Shown here: in pieces, positions 11,048 to 20,531 of the stretch
Numbering within the stretch: the first letter of the stretch is position 1
Layout of the letters: every line of letters starts with the position of its first letter
Translations under genes and position numbers: made by a program
Source: Fragilaria crotonensis
Lineage: Eukaryota > Bacillariophyta > Fragilariophyceae > Fragilariales > Fragilariaceae
Assembly: GCA_022925895.1 (NCBI GenBank)
Contig: JAKSYS010000563.1
Location: 1-41,739 of the forward strand
Length of the DNA stretch: 41,739 nt
Reading direction: 5' to 3'
Notes under the pieces: model-generated
What the model was told of the DNA's origin: nothing
The model's database searches: none
The model's input: only the letters and a program-made list of their open reading frames with translations

Positions 11048-12387
11048 AAATCATCACGACAAAAGTATCGGACCATCGGCAACTCAAGATTCTATACCTA
11101 CGTCTTTCAAATTCCTGCAGCCGATAGACACTATTGCATACGACTACTAGCCGCGATTCTCAAGAAAAATCCTTCGTCGCGGAGACGGTGGCTACGATAT
11201 ATGAGGATGGCGAGATCACGCATGGAAAAAGACGGCAGACGCCAATTGCTGTTGACACAATTTTTTCGACCCGTCAGTAATTGAGATGTGACCAGGGGCA
11301 ATCAAGTATTTGACATGCATGTTCAATAGGGGGAGGGATATATTATTGTCGCCGACCTGTAATATGGTCAGGCCACAAGGGGTACTCACTTTGGTCTTGG
11401 TGAAAGATTGAAGACGGAGACTAACCCAATAATTAGGTTTTATTTTATTTTATTTTATACCTACGTCTTTCGCGTCGCTCCAAGAGTACCTACGTACGTT
11501 ACCAAGGACTCAACGTCGATTAATTTCGGACTGGACGCAACATGCATCAGACCTGCAAGTATGGAGAGCCATGCGATCTCGAGAAAAAATACACTTGGCA
11601 ACCGATGGAGGACTACTTGGATCATCAAGTACTCACGGTTGGGTTCTAGCAACAAGCAAACTCGTTCTTTTTACCGGAGCAGGCCCAGTTGATGGTCCTT
11701 TTGATTTAGCATCATCAACTCGGAGCGAACTCGGAGGGCTAGCAGCATCTCTCGTGTTCATTATGGCCATCTCTTGACATTGGGGACTGCGCCATAATGC
11801 ATCATTCAAATGGTACGCTGACAGCAAGGCAGCAATTTCGAGGGTTAACAAATTTGCATGTTCACAAAAACACGCTACAAGAATGCCATACGATGCAGAC
11901 CTTCTATCTCTTATAAGAAGCCTGCTCAAAGAACTTCGACGTCCATTCAAACCGCTATGGGTGAAAGGTCATCAGGATAAAACACGGTCATACGACACCC
12001 TACCTCGTTCAGTACGAATGAATATTGACGCCGACGTTCTGGCCACGAAATATCGCACTCACGGGCGTTTTCAATCATCACAGTCTGTGGATCATCAGCA
12101 GTGCCAACAAGTCTCCTTCACCATTAACGGTCGACGTATAAACGGTCACTTTGACGAAAGCATAAGGTACCATATTAATGGATACCACTTGAGACGATAC
12201 TTACAGCATAAGAACTCTTGGAGTGACAAAACCTGGAATGAAATTGACCTCGCTACGTTTGGAAAATCTTTTTGTCGATTAAGCCCAACAAAGCAGGTCC
12301 GACAAACGAAATTTGTACATGGCCACCTCCCGATCGGAACGAGAAGGTACAAGCAGGCTCGGATAAAGGATGAGAAATTAAAAGTGT
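11048..12387 (+). pseudogene. Retrotransposon A connection and RNase H (interrupted by C)
   Basis: Resumes after insertion B (VSPTNHHDKSIG) to PTSF at 11108, skips insertion C, and continues ASLQEYLRTLPRTQ from 11472. RNase H motifs are LATDGG (Asp), SSTRSELGG (Glu), WYADSKAAI (Asp), WVKGHQD and NIDADVLA. TGA at 11775-11777 interrupts between FIMAIS and HWGLRH. After RNase H come FTINGRRI, RYHINGYHLRRYL and WNEIDLATFG blocks and KFVHGHLPIGTRRYKQARIKDEKLK, broken by insertion D. Apart from the TGA, the frame is open from 11472 to 12387. Confidence 0.8.
11109..11455 (+). mobile_element. Insertion C: 5'-truncated retrotransposon 3' end, 347 bp
   Basis: Flanked by a perfect 16-bp duplication TATACCTACGTCTTTC (11093-11108 and 11456-11471). 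It encodes only the last residues of an ORF like A's C-terminus: DRHYC, SSRRRWLRYMRMARSR and a terminal TQFFRPVSN (A has DRHYC, SSNRRRWLQRVK, TSYFSPK). An untranslated region follows, ending AATTAGG and (TTTTA)n. The short 5'-truncated insert with a simple-repeat tail is typical of aborted target-primed reverse transcription. Confidence 0.85.
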
Positions 12388-12460
12388 ACTGGGTACACAG
12401 TAGCGGCCTACCGGCCGGTATATGGTGCAAACCCATAAATAATTAGTTCATATTTTATTT
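12388..12460 (+). mobile_element. Insertion D: 73-bp retrotransposon 3' tail
   Basis: Flanked by a perfect 18-bp duplication ATGAGAAATTAAAAGTGT (12370-12387 and 12461-12478). The 73 bp (GGGTACACAG, GGCC..CCGGCCGG, ATGGTG.AAACCC, then AATTAG and a T/A tail) match the 3' untranslated end of element A at about 13212-13278. Removing 91 bp rejoins the A protein as KDEKLKVCPCC in frame. It holds essentially only the 3' terminal signal of the family. Confidence 0.9.
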
Positions 12461-12478
12461 ATGAGAAATTAAAAGTGT

Positions 12479-13164
12479 GTCCGTGTTGCAAACTTCACGA
12501 GGAAACGGAAACGCATCTTCTCAGGTGTTCAAAAAATCCAGCTCAAGCATCGAGCCTACGTGAATTAGCTCGCTGTATTCACGGAGGAGATACTCACGCG
12601 GTGAAGTACTTGATCACTGGGGCAATCCGACACTGGTCGACACATGATGATCCGTATAACCCAGACATATCCGAATATCCGTCACATCTGCATTCATTAA
12701 TAACTTCCGCACTTGATTCACAACCAAAGATTGGTTGGGAACAGATGATGAAGGGTTTTCTAAGCAAGATGTGGCGAACGCTCGCATCAAAGGATATGTT
12801 TGCTGAAAAGCCAACACATGACGATCGACAAGGAGAATCTACGATTCAGACAACAATGAAAGGACTAGCAGAGCATTTTTCAAGGCTTTGGGAGGCACGC
12901 AACAAAGTCCTACACGATACAAAGGATGAGGAGATGCGCGATGTTAGATCGATGGAAATCGCAGAAATCAAGTACTATTTCAGTCGACCTCACTTGCTTC
13001 GTTTCGACGATCGACACTATTGTGAAGGTTCTTTGGAAAAACTGTTGAATGGACGATCATCTAATAGACGCAGGTGGTTACAACGCGTGAAGACATCAAT
13101 TGAGATTCAGAAGATACAAGGATCGCGACAAACACGAATCACTTCATATTTCAGTCCCAAATGA
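12479..13164 (+). pseudogene. Retrotransposon A C-terminal zinc-knuckle domain
   Basis: Directly follows insertion D. It begins VCPCCKLHEETETHLLRC, the Cys/His knuckle, and continues with a helical tryptophan-containing region (KIGWEQMMKGFLSKMWRTL, LAEHFSRLWEARNKVLHD) and ends RQTRITSYFSPK. The open frame of about 230 codons has no internal stop. The same order of blocks is seen in B and the last part in C. Likely role: nucleic-acid binding by the element protein. Confidence 0.75.
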
Positions 13165-13278
13165 GTACTAGATAAAAACACACAAGTCCTCGCGAGGAAA
13201 CTCACCAGGATGGGGTACACAGGTCTGGCCTCACGGCCGGAGCATGGTGAAAACCCTATAATTAGTTACGTTATTATT
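13165..13278 (+). other. 3' untranslated end of retrotransposon A
   Basis: After the stop, the sequence contains GGGTACACAGG, CACGGCCGG, ATGGTGAAAACCC and AATTAG, then TTATTATTATTA. The same block makes up insertion D and a related AATTAG plus T-rich tail ends B and C, so it is probably the recognition site for the element's reverse transcriptase. Confidence 0.7.
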
Positions 13279-13452
13279 ATTAAGTTGTCCCAGGAGATCG
13301 AGGGAGTGATATGGAGTCGTATTGTCCTGGTGGCCTTTGACATACTGAAGGGAGACGCGGGGCATTTGTTTTAGTGCCGATTGTATTTGATGAGGCTGTC
13401 CCAATCTGGTCGAAGACAGTCTAAAATAACTTCACCACAATCCAAATCGACT
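13279..13452 (-). pseudogene. Retrotransposon E: RNase H fragment (upstream half)
   Basis: The minus strand reads CLRPDWDSLI, then after a one-base frame change QSALKQMPRVSLQYVKGHQD and SLDLLGQLN. It matches B at WDLIVNIRRLL and LEHVRGHQD and continues across element A into 3433 (LGQLNVDAD). The right-hand target duplication of A occupies 13279-13298. Confidence 0.7.
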
Positions 13453-14224
13453 GGGACCTCTTGTTTTGGCTGCTTGATCCATTGTAATTGGCAGCAAGTG
13501 CAAACCATGCCTTCCTGTCATTGGCAGTTCTGTCACAGTCCTGGATCCATGTCCAACAGGCATTGGACTGCCTTCAACATTGTGTAGCTATGCAAGTTTG
13601 TTATCATGCCAAAAGTTCTCACCTGCTAGTGGCATCTGGTATCATCTCTCCGTGCATCAATATCAGGAGGGCGCACAACATAATCAATAGGGACCTTTGC
13701 CGCTCCCAGAGTCATGCTCAGTTAATTGAAAACGCAATCTGCTGGATGTCCCAACCGGCATGGTCTGACATTTCCCAGGGTCAATGGTATCAAGCAACAA
13801 TAAATCTTACCATAGTTAAGCTCAGATTTGTTGCTCTCAGCCACCGTCCACATCCCTTGCTGATCAATATCCAATCCGAGCTTATCGTGACCCTTCACCC
13901 AATAGACAAGAAGGGCTTGGAGCCTTTTGATTTGTATTGTTTCGAGGACTCTCTTCCAGTGGCAGTGTACGACCTTGCTGCCATTCGTTTCTTTGCCATT
14001 TCAGAAACATCAGAGTCGCCAATCATGGCCCCAAATTGAGTCAAGTCCCTCAGTGCTGATGAAGATAATGCGACTTGTAGCATTTGCAATAACGCAGATT
14101 TGAAGCACATTGTGGACAGAGTACAGAAGTTTGGGAGCAGGGAGAATGGGGCAGAAACAGCCGGGACATTATCAGCAACTGGTTCAGCATCCGCAATCTG
14201 TGTGAAAATGATGCGTTGCTTCAT
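13453..14224 (-). pseudogene. Degraded retrotransposon Gag-like fragment
   Basis: The minus strand, read across several frames, gives GAMIGDSDVSEMAKK, then WVKGHDKLGLDID, AAKVPIDYVVRP, WTWIQDCDRTANDRKAW and FALAANYNGSSSQNKR. The order and spacing resemble Gag-like regions of diatom Copia-type elements as I remember them (IGDSD..EMAKRMAAR, then DYVVRP, then WTWIQ, then YDG..NKR); this recollection needs a search to confirm. At least three frame changes are needed, so it is a relic. It abuts the E fragment near 13452. The plus-strand ORF at 13488-14039 is its antisense shadow. Confidence 0.5.
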
Positions 14225-15106
14225 GTTAGTACTACGCTACCATTTTTGTCCAGTCCATACCACTACGGGTAGGTTGTAAGGCATGTAACTTTCCATTCAG
14301 TATAGGGTGATCAGTCCTGACTTTATCACGCTATTAAATGCCTCACCGGAGCCATCGGCTCGTGATAGAGAACGGCGTGGGCTGATGATATCGATCGGTT
14401 CTGGCTGCCCGCTATTTGGCCAACAAATGTATTGCGAACAGTGAAAACCAAATATCATATGCTCATTTTGCTTGAGGTTTTCCTGGAGTTTTATATGAAT
14501 TCTGCTCTAGTTGCATATAGTATATACTAGTTCTTGGCAAGTCACAAATGTCATGAATGACGCAACTTACAAATCTTCTCTGGCCGTGAGAATTTCGCTC
14601 GCCGTTGCAGCTCTCTTCGTTGGTTTTCGATGCTTCTTTCACCCTGTATTGAGTCTGATAAATGAGGATGCTAACAGTACATTGGGATAAGCTGGCTAAT
14701 GCAGTAGGAAAGGAATAATAAGAAATAAGAAAAACTTTGTGAACGCCTTGCGTACTCGTACTCACCGTTCCTACTGTACGCCGTATCGTTCGTACTTAAA
14801 AGGTGTTATTCGCGAGTCGCGAGTCCCCAAATCCTCGGGGCCCGCGGCAGCACAGTAAAAATAGAAGATCTTTTTTTGTGTTCACAAGAAATGTACTAGT
14901 ACCGGGTACCGGTACTTTTACTAGTAGCATAGTGATAATCATACACGCGGGATCTGTGGGGCAACACGAATCAAGGCAGCACCCCCGCGGAACTCGGAAC
15001 CAATTTCAATCATGGTTTCCATATTCGCACGGAGAAAGGCGTTTATTCATTCTTGATGGCTTTCATGCATTGCATCTATTGACCTTGTGTCTTTGAACTT
15101 CAAGCT
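14225..15106. other. Non-coding stretch upstream of kinase gene
   Basis: No gene supported. A GC-rich patch near 14836-14850 and an ACTAGTACCGGGTACC-type palindromic patch near 14894-14925 lie in what would be the 5' flank of the kinase gene; no recognisable core promoter motif was identified. Confidence 0.4.
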
Positions 15107-17781
15107 ATGCCGTTGAGTGAGCATGATCAATGTTTGATTTACTTTGCCTATTATGGTAATCTCCAGGAGGTTCGTGACCTGTTACAAGCGGGAGCCAACG
15201 TGAACGCTCAAGATGATAATGATGGTGTAACTGCCCTTTTCATTGCGAGTCAATTTGGCCATGTGGAAGTTGTCCGCGAGTTGCTTGGGGAATACAATTT
15301 GGATGTAAATCTCCAATGTCCTGATGGTGCCACAGCCCTGTACATTGCGAGTCAAGAAGGCCATGCGGACGTCGTCCGCGAGTTGCTCCAACACAACCAG
15401 GTGGATGTGAATCTCCAATTTACAAATGGATTTACAGCTCTGGATATTGCTCTCCAGCAAAAGCACGATGATGTTGTACTTCTCTTAATTGAGCACACGA
15501 GTCGTCTCGAGAAGGAAGATCAGAGCGATGGAAGGCCCGCAGGAAGCGGAGATGAACATCAAGTGACAATCGACCCCCCTCGTCCAAACGAGAACAGCCC
15601 TTTCAGCGATGACACCATGATTGAACAAGACCGAAGCAAGCTTCTTCACGTGATGAATACAAGCTCCGCTGATCCTGTGGAACTCTCCTTGGAGTACATC
15701 ATGCAATGCCTCACCGAGCACTTACTTGGAACAGGGACGTTTGGCGACGTTTTCTTGGCAGAAGATAGTCATCTGCCGAAGAAATTTGCAGTGAAAATGA
15801 TTAGTCCTACTCACTGCAACGAGGCCGCTATTAAGGAAATTCGGAAAACTTTTCAGAACGAACTGTTGGTAAGTGCTTTATGGAGTGAATCCGTTATTCA
15901 CAGGGAGCGATGATCCCTTTTCACTACTCGGACATCTACTTACGGCGCATTTCATGCACCATTACCAGACGCTCAAAAATTTCCGGCATCCCAACATCAT
16001 CGTCTTGTTTGGCTACAGTCTAAATGCCAACAGCACACAGCAGTGCTTGGTGTATGAATATGCCACTAATGGCTCCCTCGCTGGCTTCTTTACTGATGAT
16101 GGCAACAGAGCCCGCCTGTCTGCAGATACTCGATTGTCTATCATGTTCAAATTGGTGAGAGCAGTGCATTTCTTACACACAGGCGGGTGCAAGGTTGCAG
16201 GCAAGGGTTGGAATGTTTTTCATTGCGATATCAAGAGTGCCAACATTTGTCTGGCGGATGATTTCACCCCCCGACTGATTGATTGTGGCCTGGCCAAGTT
16301 TGTACCAGACGACAACTCCAGGGCGACATCGGGGTCGTACACAGTCACTTTGCAGAGCACAACTGGCGGGCTTGCGTTTGGAACGCCTGGATACATGTGC
16401 CCGGTGTATGTCAAGATGAAGGGTAAAGGGCATCCATGCCCTTACATCGCCGCCTTTGATGTATATTCCATTGGCGTTGTCTTATCTGAACTTATTTTGG
16501 GACGCTTAAATCTAGGGCAATCGACGATAAAGGACTCTCATTTCCATGACGTGTTTGACCTGTACGTCCAAGACGAGCACACATATCAACGGATTGTCGA
16601 TGGATGTGAAAAGCTCAAGAACGATGCCGATCCCACCATCATCTGGAATCCGGACTCCCTTGAACTTGCATGTAAGGCTGCTATTCAGTGCATGGCTCCC
16701 ATCCCTGAAGAAAGGTTGAGCACGAAGGAACTCCTCGGTCAGCTTCGAGATTCAATCCTGTTGAATACCAATGTAGGCCTTCAGCATCCCGTGGCGGCGA
16801 GTGCAGTCGACAGCGGCCCCTACTGTCTTATTTGCAACGAATATCGTACGGATTTGAGGTGCAGCGAAGGTCATGCGCTGTGCACAGCTTGTATCGTGGA
16901 CAAGCTTGGTGATGACAACGGATGCCAACTTTTATGCCTGATCAAGGAGTGCTCAAGCAAACTCCGAGACGAAGATCTATGTCGACGCATTCCTGTTGAG
17001 ACGTACAATCGGTACGTTCAAAAACGAGCCGACATGGCGATGTTCCAGACGAAGTTGGACGAATGTCTCCGGCAACTGCACCTCGTGAGATCTGATTTAT
17101 ACGTGGTCCACATTGGCGTTGAACACACTAATGAGCTGCTACAGAAACAGCAGCAGATGCTACAGAGGTTGACCAAGGGATTGAACCGGTCAATGGCAGC
17201 ATTGGCGCTACTGTCATCGAATCAGTTCAAGGAGTGCCCGAACTTGGTTTGGTTGAATCCCATCTCGGTTGAGAAGAAGGATCGGTTCACCCCAAAGAAG
17301 TGGATCAGGGACAAAGTGCTGCAAAATACAGCGTCGTCTTCATCTGTGCACACTCAGGTTTGCCAGGGCACGAACCTTTTCAGATCGAGGTGCCTCGAAG
17401 ATGGATTGTGAAGGTTGCCCCTTGGCTGAAGCTATGCCTCCAGGCAATCAAAGCCGTTGCCACCTCTCAAGGTCTTCCGTTCCCAATCCCAAACCTCCCT
17501 TTCTTGAGCAATACGAAATTATGAAGACTTTTCTCGATTCTGCGGTTGAAGAGGCATCGAATGCAGTCTTGGCACACTGTGAGGCTCTCATAGAGAGTGG
17601 CACCATGTCAACTATCGAAGCTTCAGGTCAAATGCAAGCACTAGCAGGAGATGCATTCAAATTCATCGCAGAAAAGGCCAGAGCGAATGTAAACTGGAAA
17701 GCACACATGGTTCCTGTTTGTCGTCACAACGGAACGCCCATTTGGGTGAAGAGTGGTTATGAGGCTCATTATGAAGTGTGA
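15107..17781 (+). CDS. Ankyrin-repeat / protein kinase / RING-like protein, frameshifted C-terminus
   Basis: Exon 1 (15107-15868, 254 codons) holds about four ankyrin repeats (residues 8-135, e.g. GATALYIASQEGHADVVREL) and the kinase glycine loop GTGTFG (208-213) with Lys230 in FAVKMIS. A 100-bp intron follows. Exon 2 (from 15969) gives TLKNFRHPNIIVLFGYS, the catalytic loop HCDIKSANI, LIDCGLAKF (DCG in place of DFG) and GTPGYMCP. The catalytic loop lacks the usual Arg, so this is a non-RD kinase, though Asp and Asn are kept. A RING-like block follows (CLICNEY, CSEGHALCTAC), then helices. Frame shifts near 17325 and 17510 separate KKWIRDKV, YSVVFICAHSGLPG and FLEQYEIMKTFLDS, which ends at 17781; without them the protein stops at 17411. 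It may be an active kinase with a damaged tail, or the shifts are assembly errors. Substrate unknown. Confidence 0.75.
15869..15968 (+). other. Spliceosomal intron, 100 bp, phase 0
   Basis: Starts GTAAGT and ends CCAG. Splicing joins exon 1 (…QNELL) to TLKNFRHPN, the normal kinase alpha-C to beta-4 transition; unspliced reading hits a TGA at 15911-15913. It is the clearest intron in the window and confirms a eukaryotic source. Confidence 0.9.
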
Positions 17782-18059
17782 ACACGTGGTGTGTTTGTGA
17801 AATAAGAAGGATGCAAGTACCATCAGAAACACTTGAACTCCGAGTACCTTGCATCTTGCTCCCATCAGAGCCCTAACCCCTAACTCTCTGGGCTATTATT
17901 GTCACGTTACTAGGTGCTGTAGTTGGAGCGTGGATCACTGTTTATGTGCGTTGTTCATTATAAACTTCAATATATATTTATGTACTAAACGACACCTGCT
18001 GGAGGTAAGTTCCAACATTTAGGAAATGAAACGTTTATGCAAGACACTCGGGGCAGCTG

Positions 18060-18561
18060 AGGCAACGAGACGACACGTCGCCCACCTTCTGAAGCTGAGC
18101 AAACTCCCGCTCCAAAGTCGACCAAAAAGCCTTCCTCGCCACCGAAGGACTACCATGTGTTTCTCAGGGATCCTGCTCTTACGCCCATAGTCACGCAATT
18201 AGCCGACAGGGTCCCCGAAGAAATCTGAGTCATTTTGATGCAAGTATGGTTCGGCGCGACGACAGTCAGGCGGTGGCCGAAGAAGTTCGTCGTGTCGTTT
18301 CAAACGCATTGGTACATCGGGTCACTAGGCATGGCTATTTGTGCCTCAATTGTCGGCGAGGGTCTCATCAAGCGAAAACAAGCACGATATGCGATGTTGC
18401 GTGTTGAAGAGGCTGCAGTAAGCTATCTCAATTTGCTGGGGGAGAATCGCGTCGATGTCGTTAGCGAGATCCTCGCTGAATGCGTCAACTTTCCGCAAGA
18501 CGAATGGCGCGTCTACTATAATGCCCAGAACATGGCCAAGATTATAAACGCTCGATGCTAG
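18060..18561 (+). other. Unrecognised, possibly degenerate ORF
   Basis: A 108-codon ORF starts at 18235. In the same frame upstream, after a TGA near 18227, reads PPSEAEQTPAPKSTKKPSSP and then KDYHVFLRDPALTPIVTQL, which looks protein-like (a proline/lysine linker followed by a folded segment). The C-terminal part has an amphipathic helix (LRVEEAAVSYLNLLGENR). No family recognised. It could be a decayed gene or chance. Confidence 0.3.
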
Positions 18562-20134
18562 AGAATCGCAACCATTCACTTGATCACCATTAGCGCTCCA
18601 ATCTTCAGTCGCATTCTCCGCTTCTTTGTTATCCTGGTATTTTGTTACTTTCGTAGGTGTCGACTGTCGACACAACTCCTCTTACAACCTACACACTTCT
18701 TTCTCGGTTAGTGTGTAGTGAACAAGTTGGATCCAGGTTGTGTGTTCGCAGAATTGCTTACGTTTCTCAACTGTCTGAAGTCAGAATGGCTGCAACCGCC
18801 AAGCTTGTCTTCCCATTTCCTGGGTTGTCAGCGTGGTGAGATGTGATGGATGGAATTGTAGTGTTGCTAGTCACCTCGTCATACATGCCGCGAGGTCAAG
18901 CATCGTTTTGGTGCATAAGCCAATTCAGGAGTTGTTTCATCAAACGATGACGATGGATGTACTTGGTTGGAAGCTTCGGTACTGACGAAGTCATATTGGT
19001 TTGAGATCTTGTATGTCACTGGATAACGTCGAGTTCGAGGAAGAACAAATTGGAAGTTTAGGAAAAGATAGATTCTGCCGGTGTTGCTTATTTCTGTACG
19101 CCTAGCTCTCCCAAAGAACAGGATGGCGAAGCCTGTGCCGAGATCCTGACATTATGTTGGGCATCAATGACATGGCGCCTGTATTTTTCGTTTCGTCCTT
19201 GGACAATTGTAACTCGTTGGCTACTTGCTTATTTTCATCGAGGAGCGCTTTCATTTTGCTTTGCAGTTCGGAAATTTGTCGATGATACTCCCACTAGGCG
19301 TCCGTAGTTGGTACAAGAGCCGGTCGTGCCATAGTCGCTCGGCATGCATCTTCGATTGAAAAGAATACCGTCGATCATGTCGCTGTTCAGAAAGTCAAGT
19401 CTTGAATCAGATAACAATCATGGCCCAGAACAAGGCGACACGCCGCACGTACTGGAGCAAAAACCGAAGACCCAGAACGTTGCCAAAATTGAGAGACACC
19501 AACATGAGACCGCTGTGATGACGACGAGTTCAGTCTTCGATTCATGACTTGAAGAGTTCTCATGCATTTTATGGTTTTGGAAAAGCTCATGAGCGCGAGC
19601 CAGACTTTTCGGCATGAACCAATATGACTCAGCATCCCATGATTAGTGATCGATTTAATCTAAAAATAACGGTAAAATACGAGTATCCTTAACTCCAGAG
19701 AAGGATTTCCGAATCTCCAGGGTATGAGTATCATGTATGTTCGCTATGAACAATGAATACACATTATGTGCAAACATCCCACGGCATATGACATACGTAC
19801 TGTATATGTTTGCGACTTGAGCTTGGGAGCAAGAGGAGAAACGAGGAGTCACGGGATAAACGTGACACGGATATACGATGGCGTGAACGATGACCGCAGA
19901 TATCCGGCGAATGGAAAGAAGTCAGTGTATCGTTACACTCATTTTCTTTCAATAAACTGGTTCATTTACGTAAACCGCTCTGTTCTTACTCTTGGGCCAT
20001 TGCCGTTGCCTCATTGGCACGGAAGGCGCATTAGGGAGACTGTCACCTCAGCCCGCTTTCCTCAAAAGGCTTGACATCTGATAAGCTCTGTCTCATGCAA
20101 GCGCATCTCCCGCAGTGATCGACCGCAGGGTCGA

Positions 20135-20148
20135 ACGACGACGACGAC

Positions 20149-20180
<32 letters not shown>

Positions 20181-20184
20181 CGAC
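20135..20184. repeat. (ACG)n microsatellite
   Basis: About sixteen ACG units with one ACA interruption. The arginine-rich ORF across it (20115-20351) is an artefact of the repeat. Confidence 0.9.
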
Positions 20185-20531
20185 TGTCAACAGAGAGATT
20201 ACATGCAGTGGTTACTGTGGTGAGACAAGATTTCTTTTATGGAACGAGACAGACAAGGTTTTGGCATTCACGACACTTTCCATTCAATATAATGAATAGA
20301 AGATCAAAGAATAATAGGTTCGTGATCGCTAAAGATTGTGTATGTAAATGAGGTTCAGCCATTGATGCTCTTCTTCTTACAGCACAGCGGCGTCGTTCTT
20401 TCCACTCATATATAGAAAAATGCAAGCCATTGTCAAGCAGAATGTCATGTCAAGACAACACTCTGATGAATCGGCTTATTTTTGTGAAAGTGTGCAGACG
20501 AAGATTGGTTTTGGACTTGTCGGTTATAATC

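Larger units (their letters stand above)
3434..13278 (+). mobile_element. Retrotransposon A, 5'-truncated, carrying four later insertions
   Basis: A plus-strand retrotransposon with a pre-RT region, reverse transcriptase, RNase H, a zinc-knuckle C-terminal domain and a 3' tail ending AATTAG then TTATTATT. It is bounded by the 20-bp duplication described at 3414 and 13279. Its own sequence is 3434-3838, 4693-6139, 11048-11108, 11472-12387 and 12479-13278; the gaps are insertions F, B, C and D plus their duplications. Removing each insertion with one duplication copy rejoins the protein. The tail repeat and long, variable target duplications suggest target-primed insertion typical of non-LTR elements. 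A deletion of some 270 codons after the RT palm and several frameshifts make it inactive. Confidence 0.85.
17782..20531. other. Long stretch with little recognisable coding content
   Basis: Apart from the weak ORF at 18235 and the microsatellite at 20135, I see no supported gene. Short open frames at 19344-19547 and 19766-20074 lack recognisable domains and are not called. Confidence 0.4.

Noticed and set aside
13488-14039. 183-codon plus-strand ORF
   Set aside because: Antisense to the Gag-like fragment, which shows a recognisable motif order on the minus strand.
20115-20351. Arginine-rich ORF
   Set aside because: Produced by the (ACG)n microsatellite.
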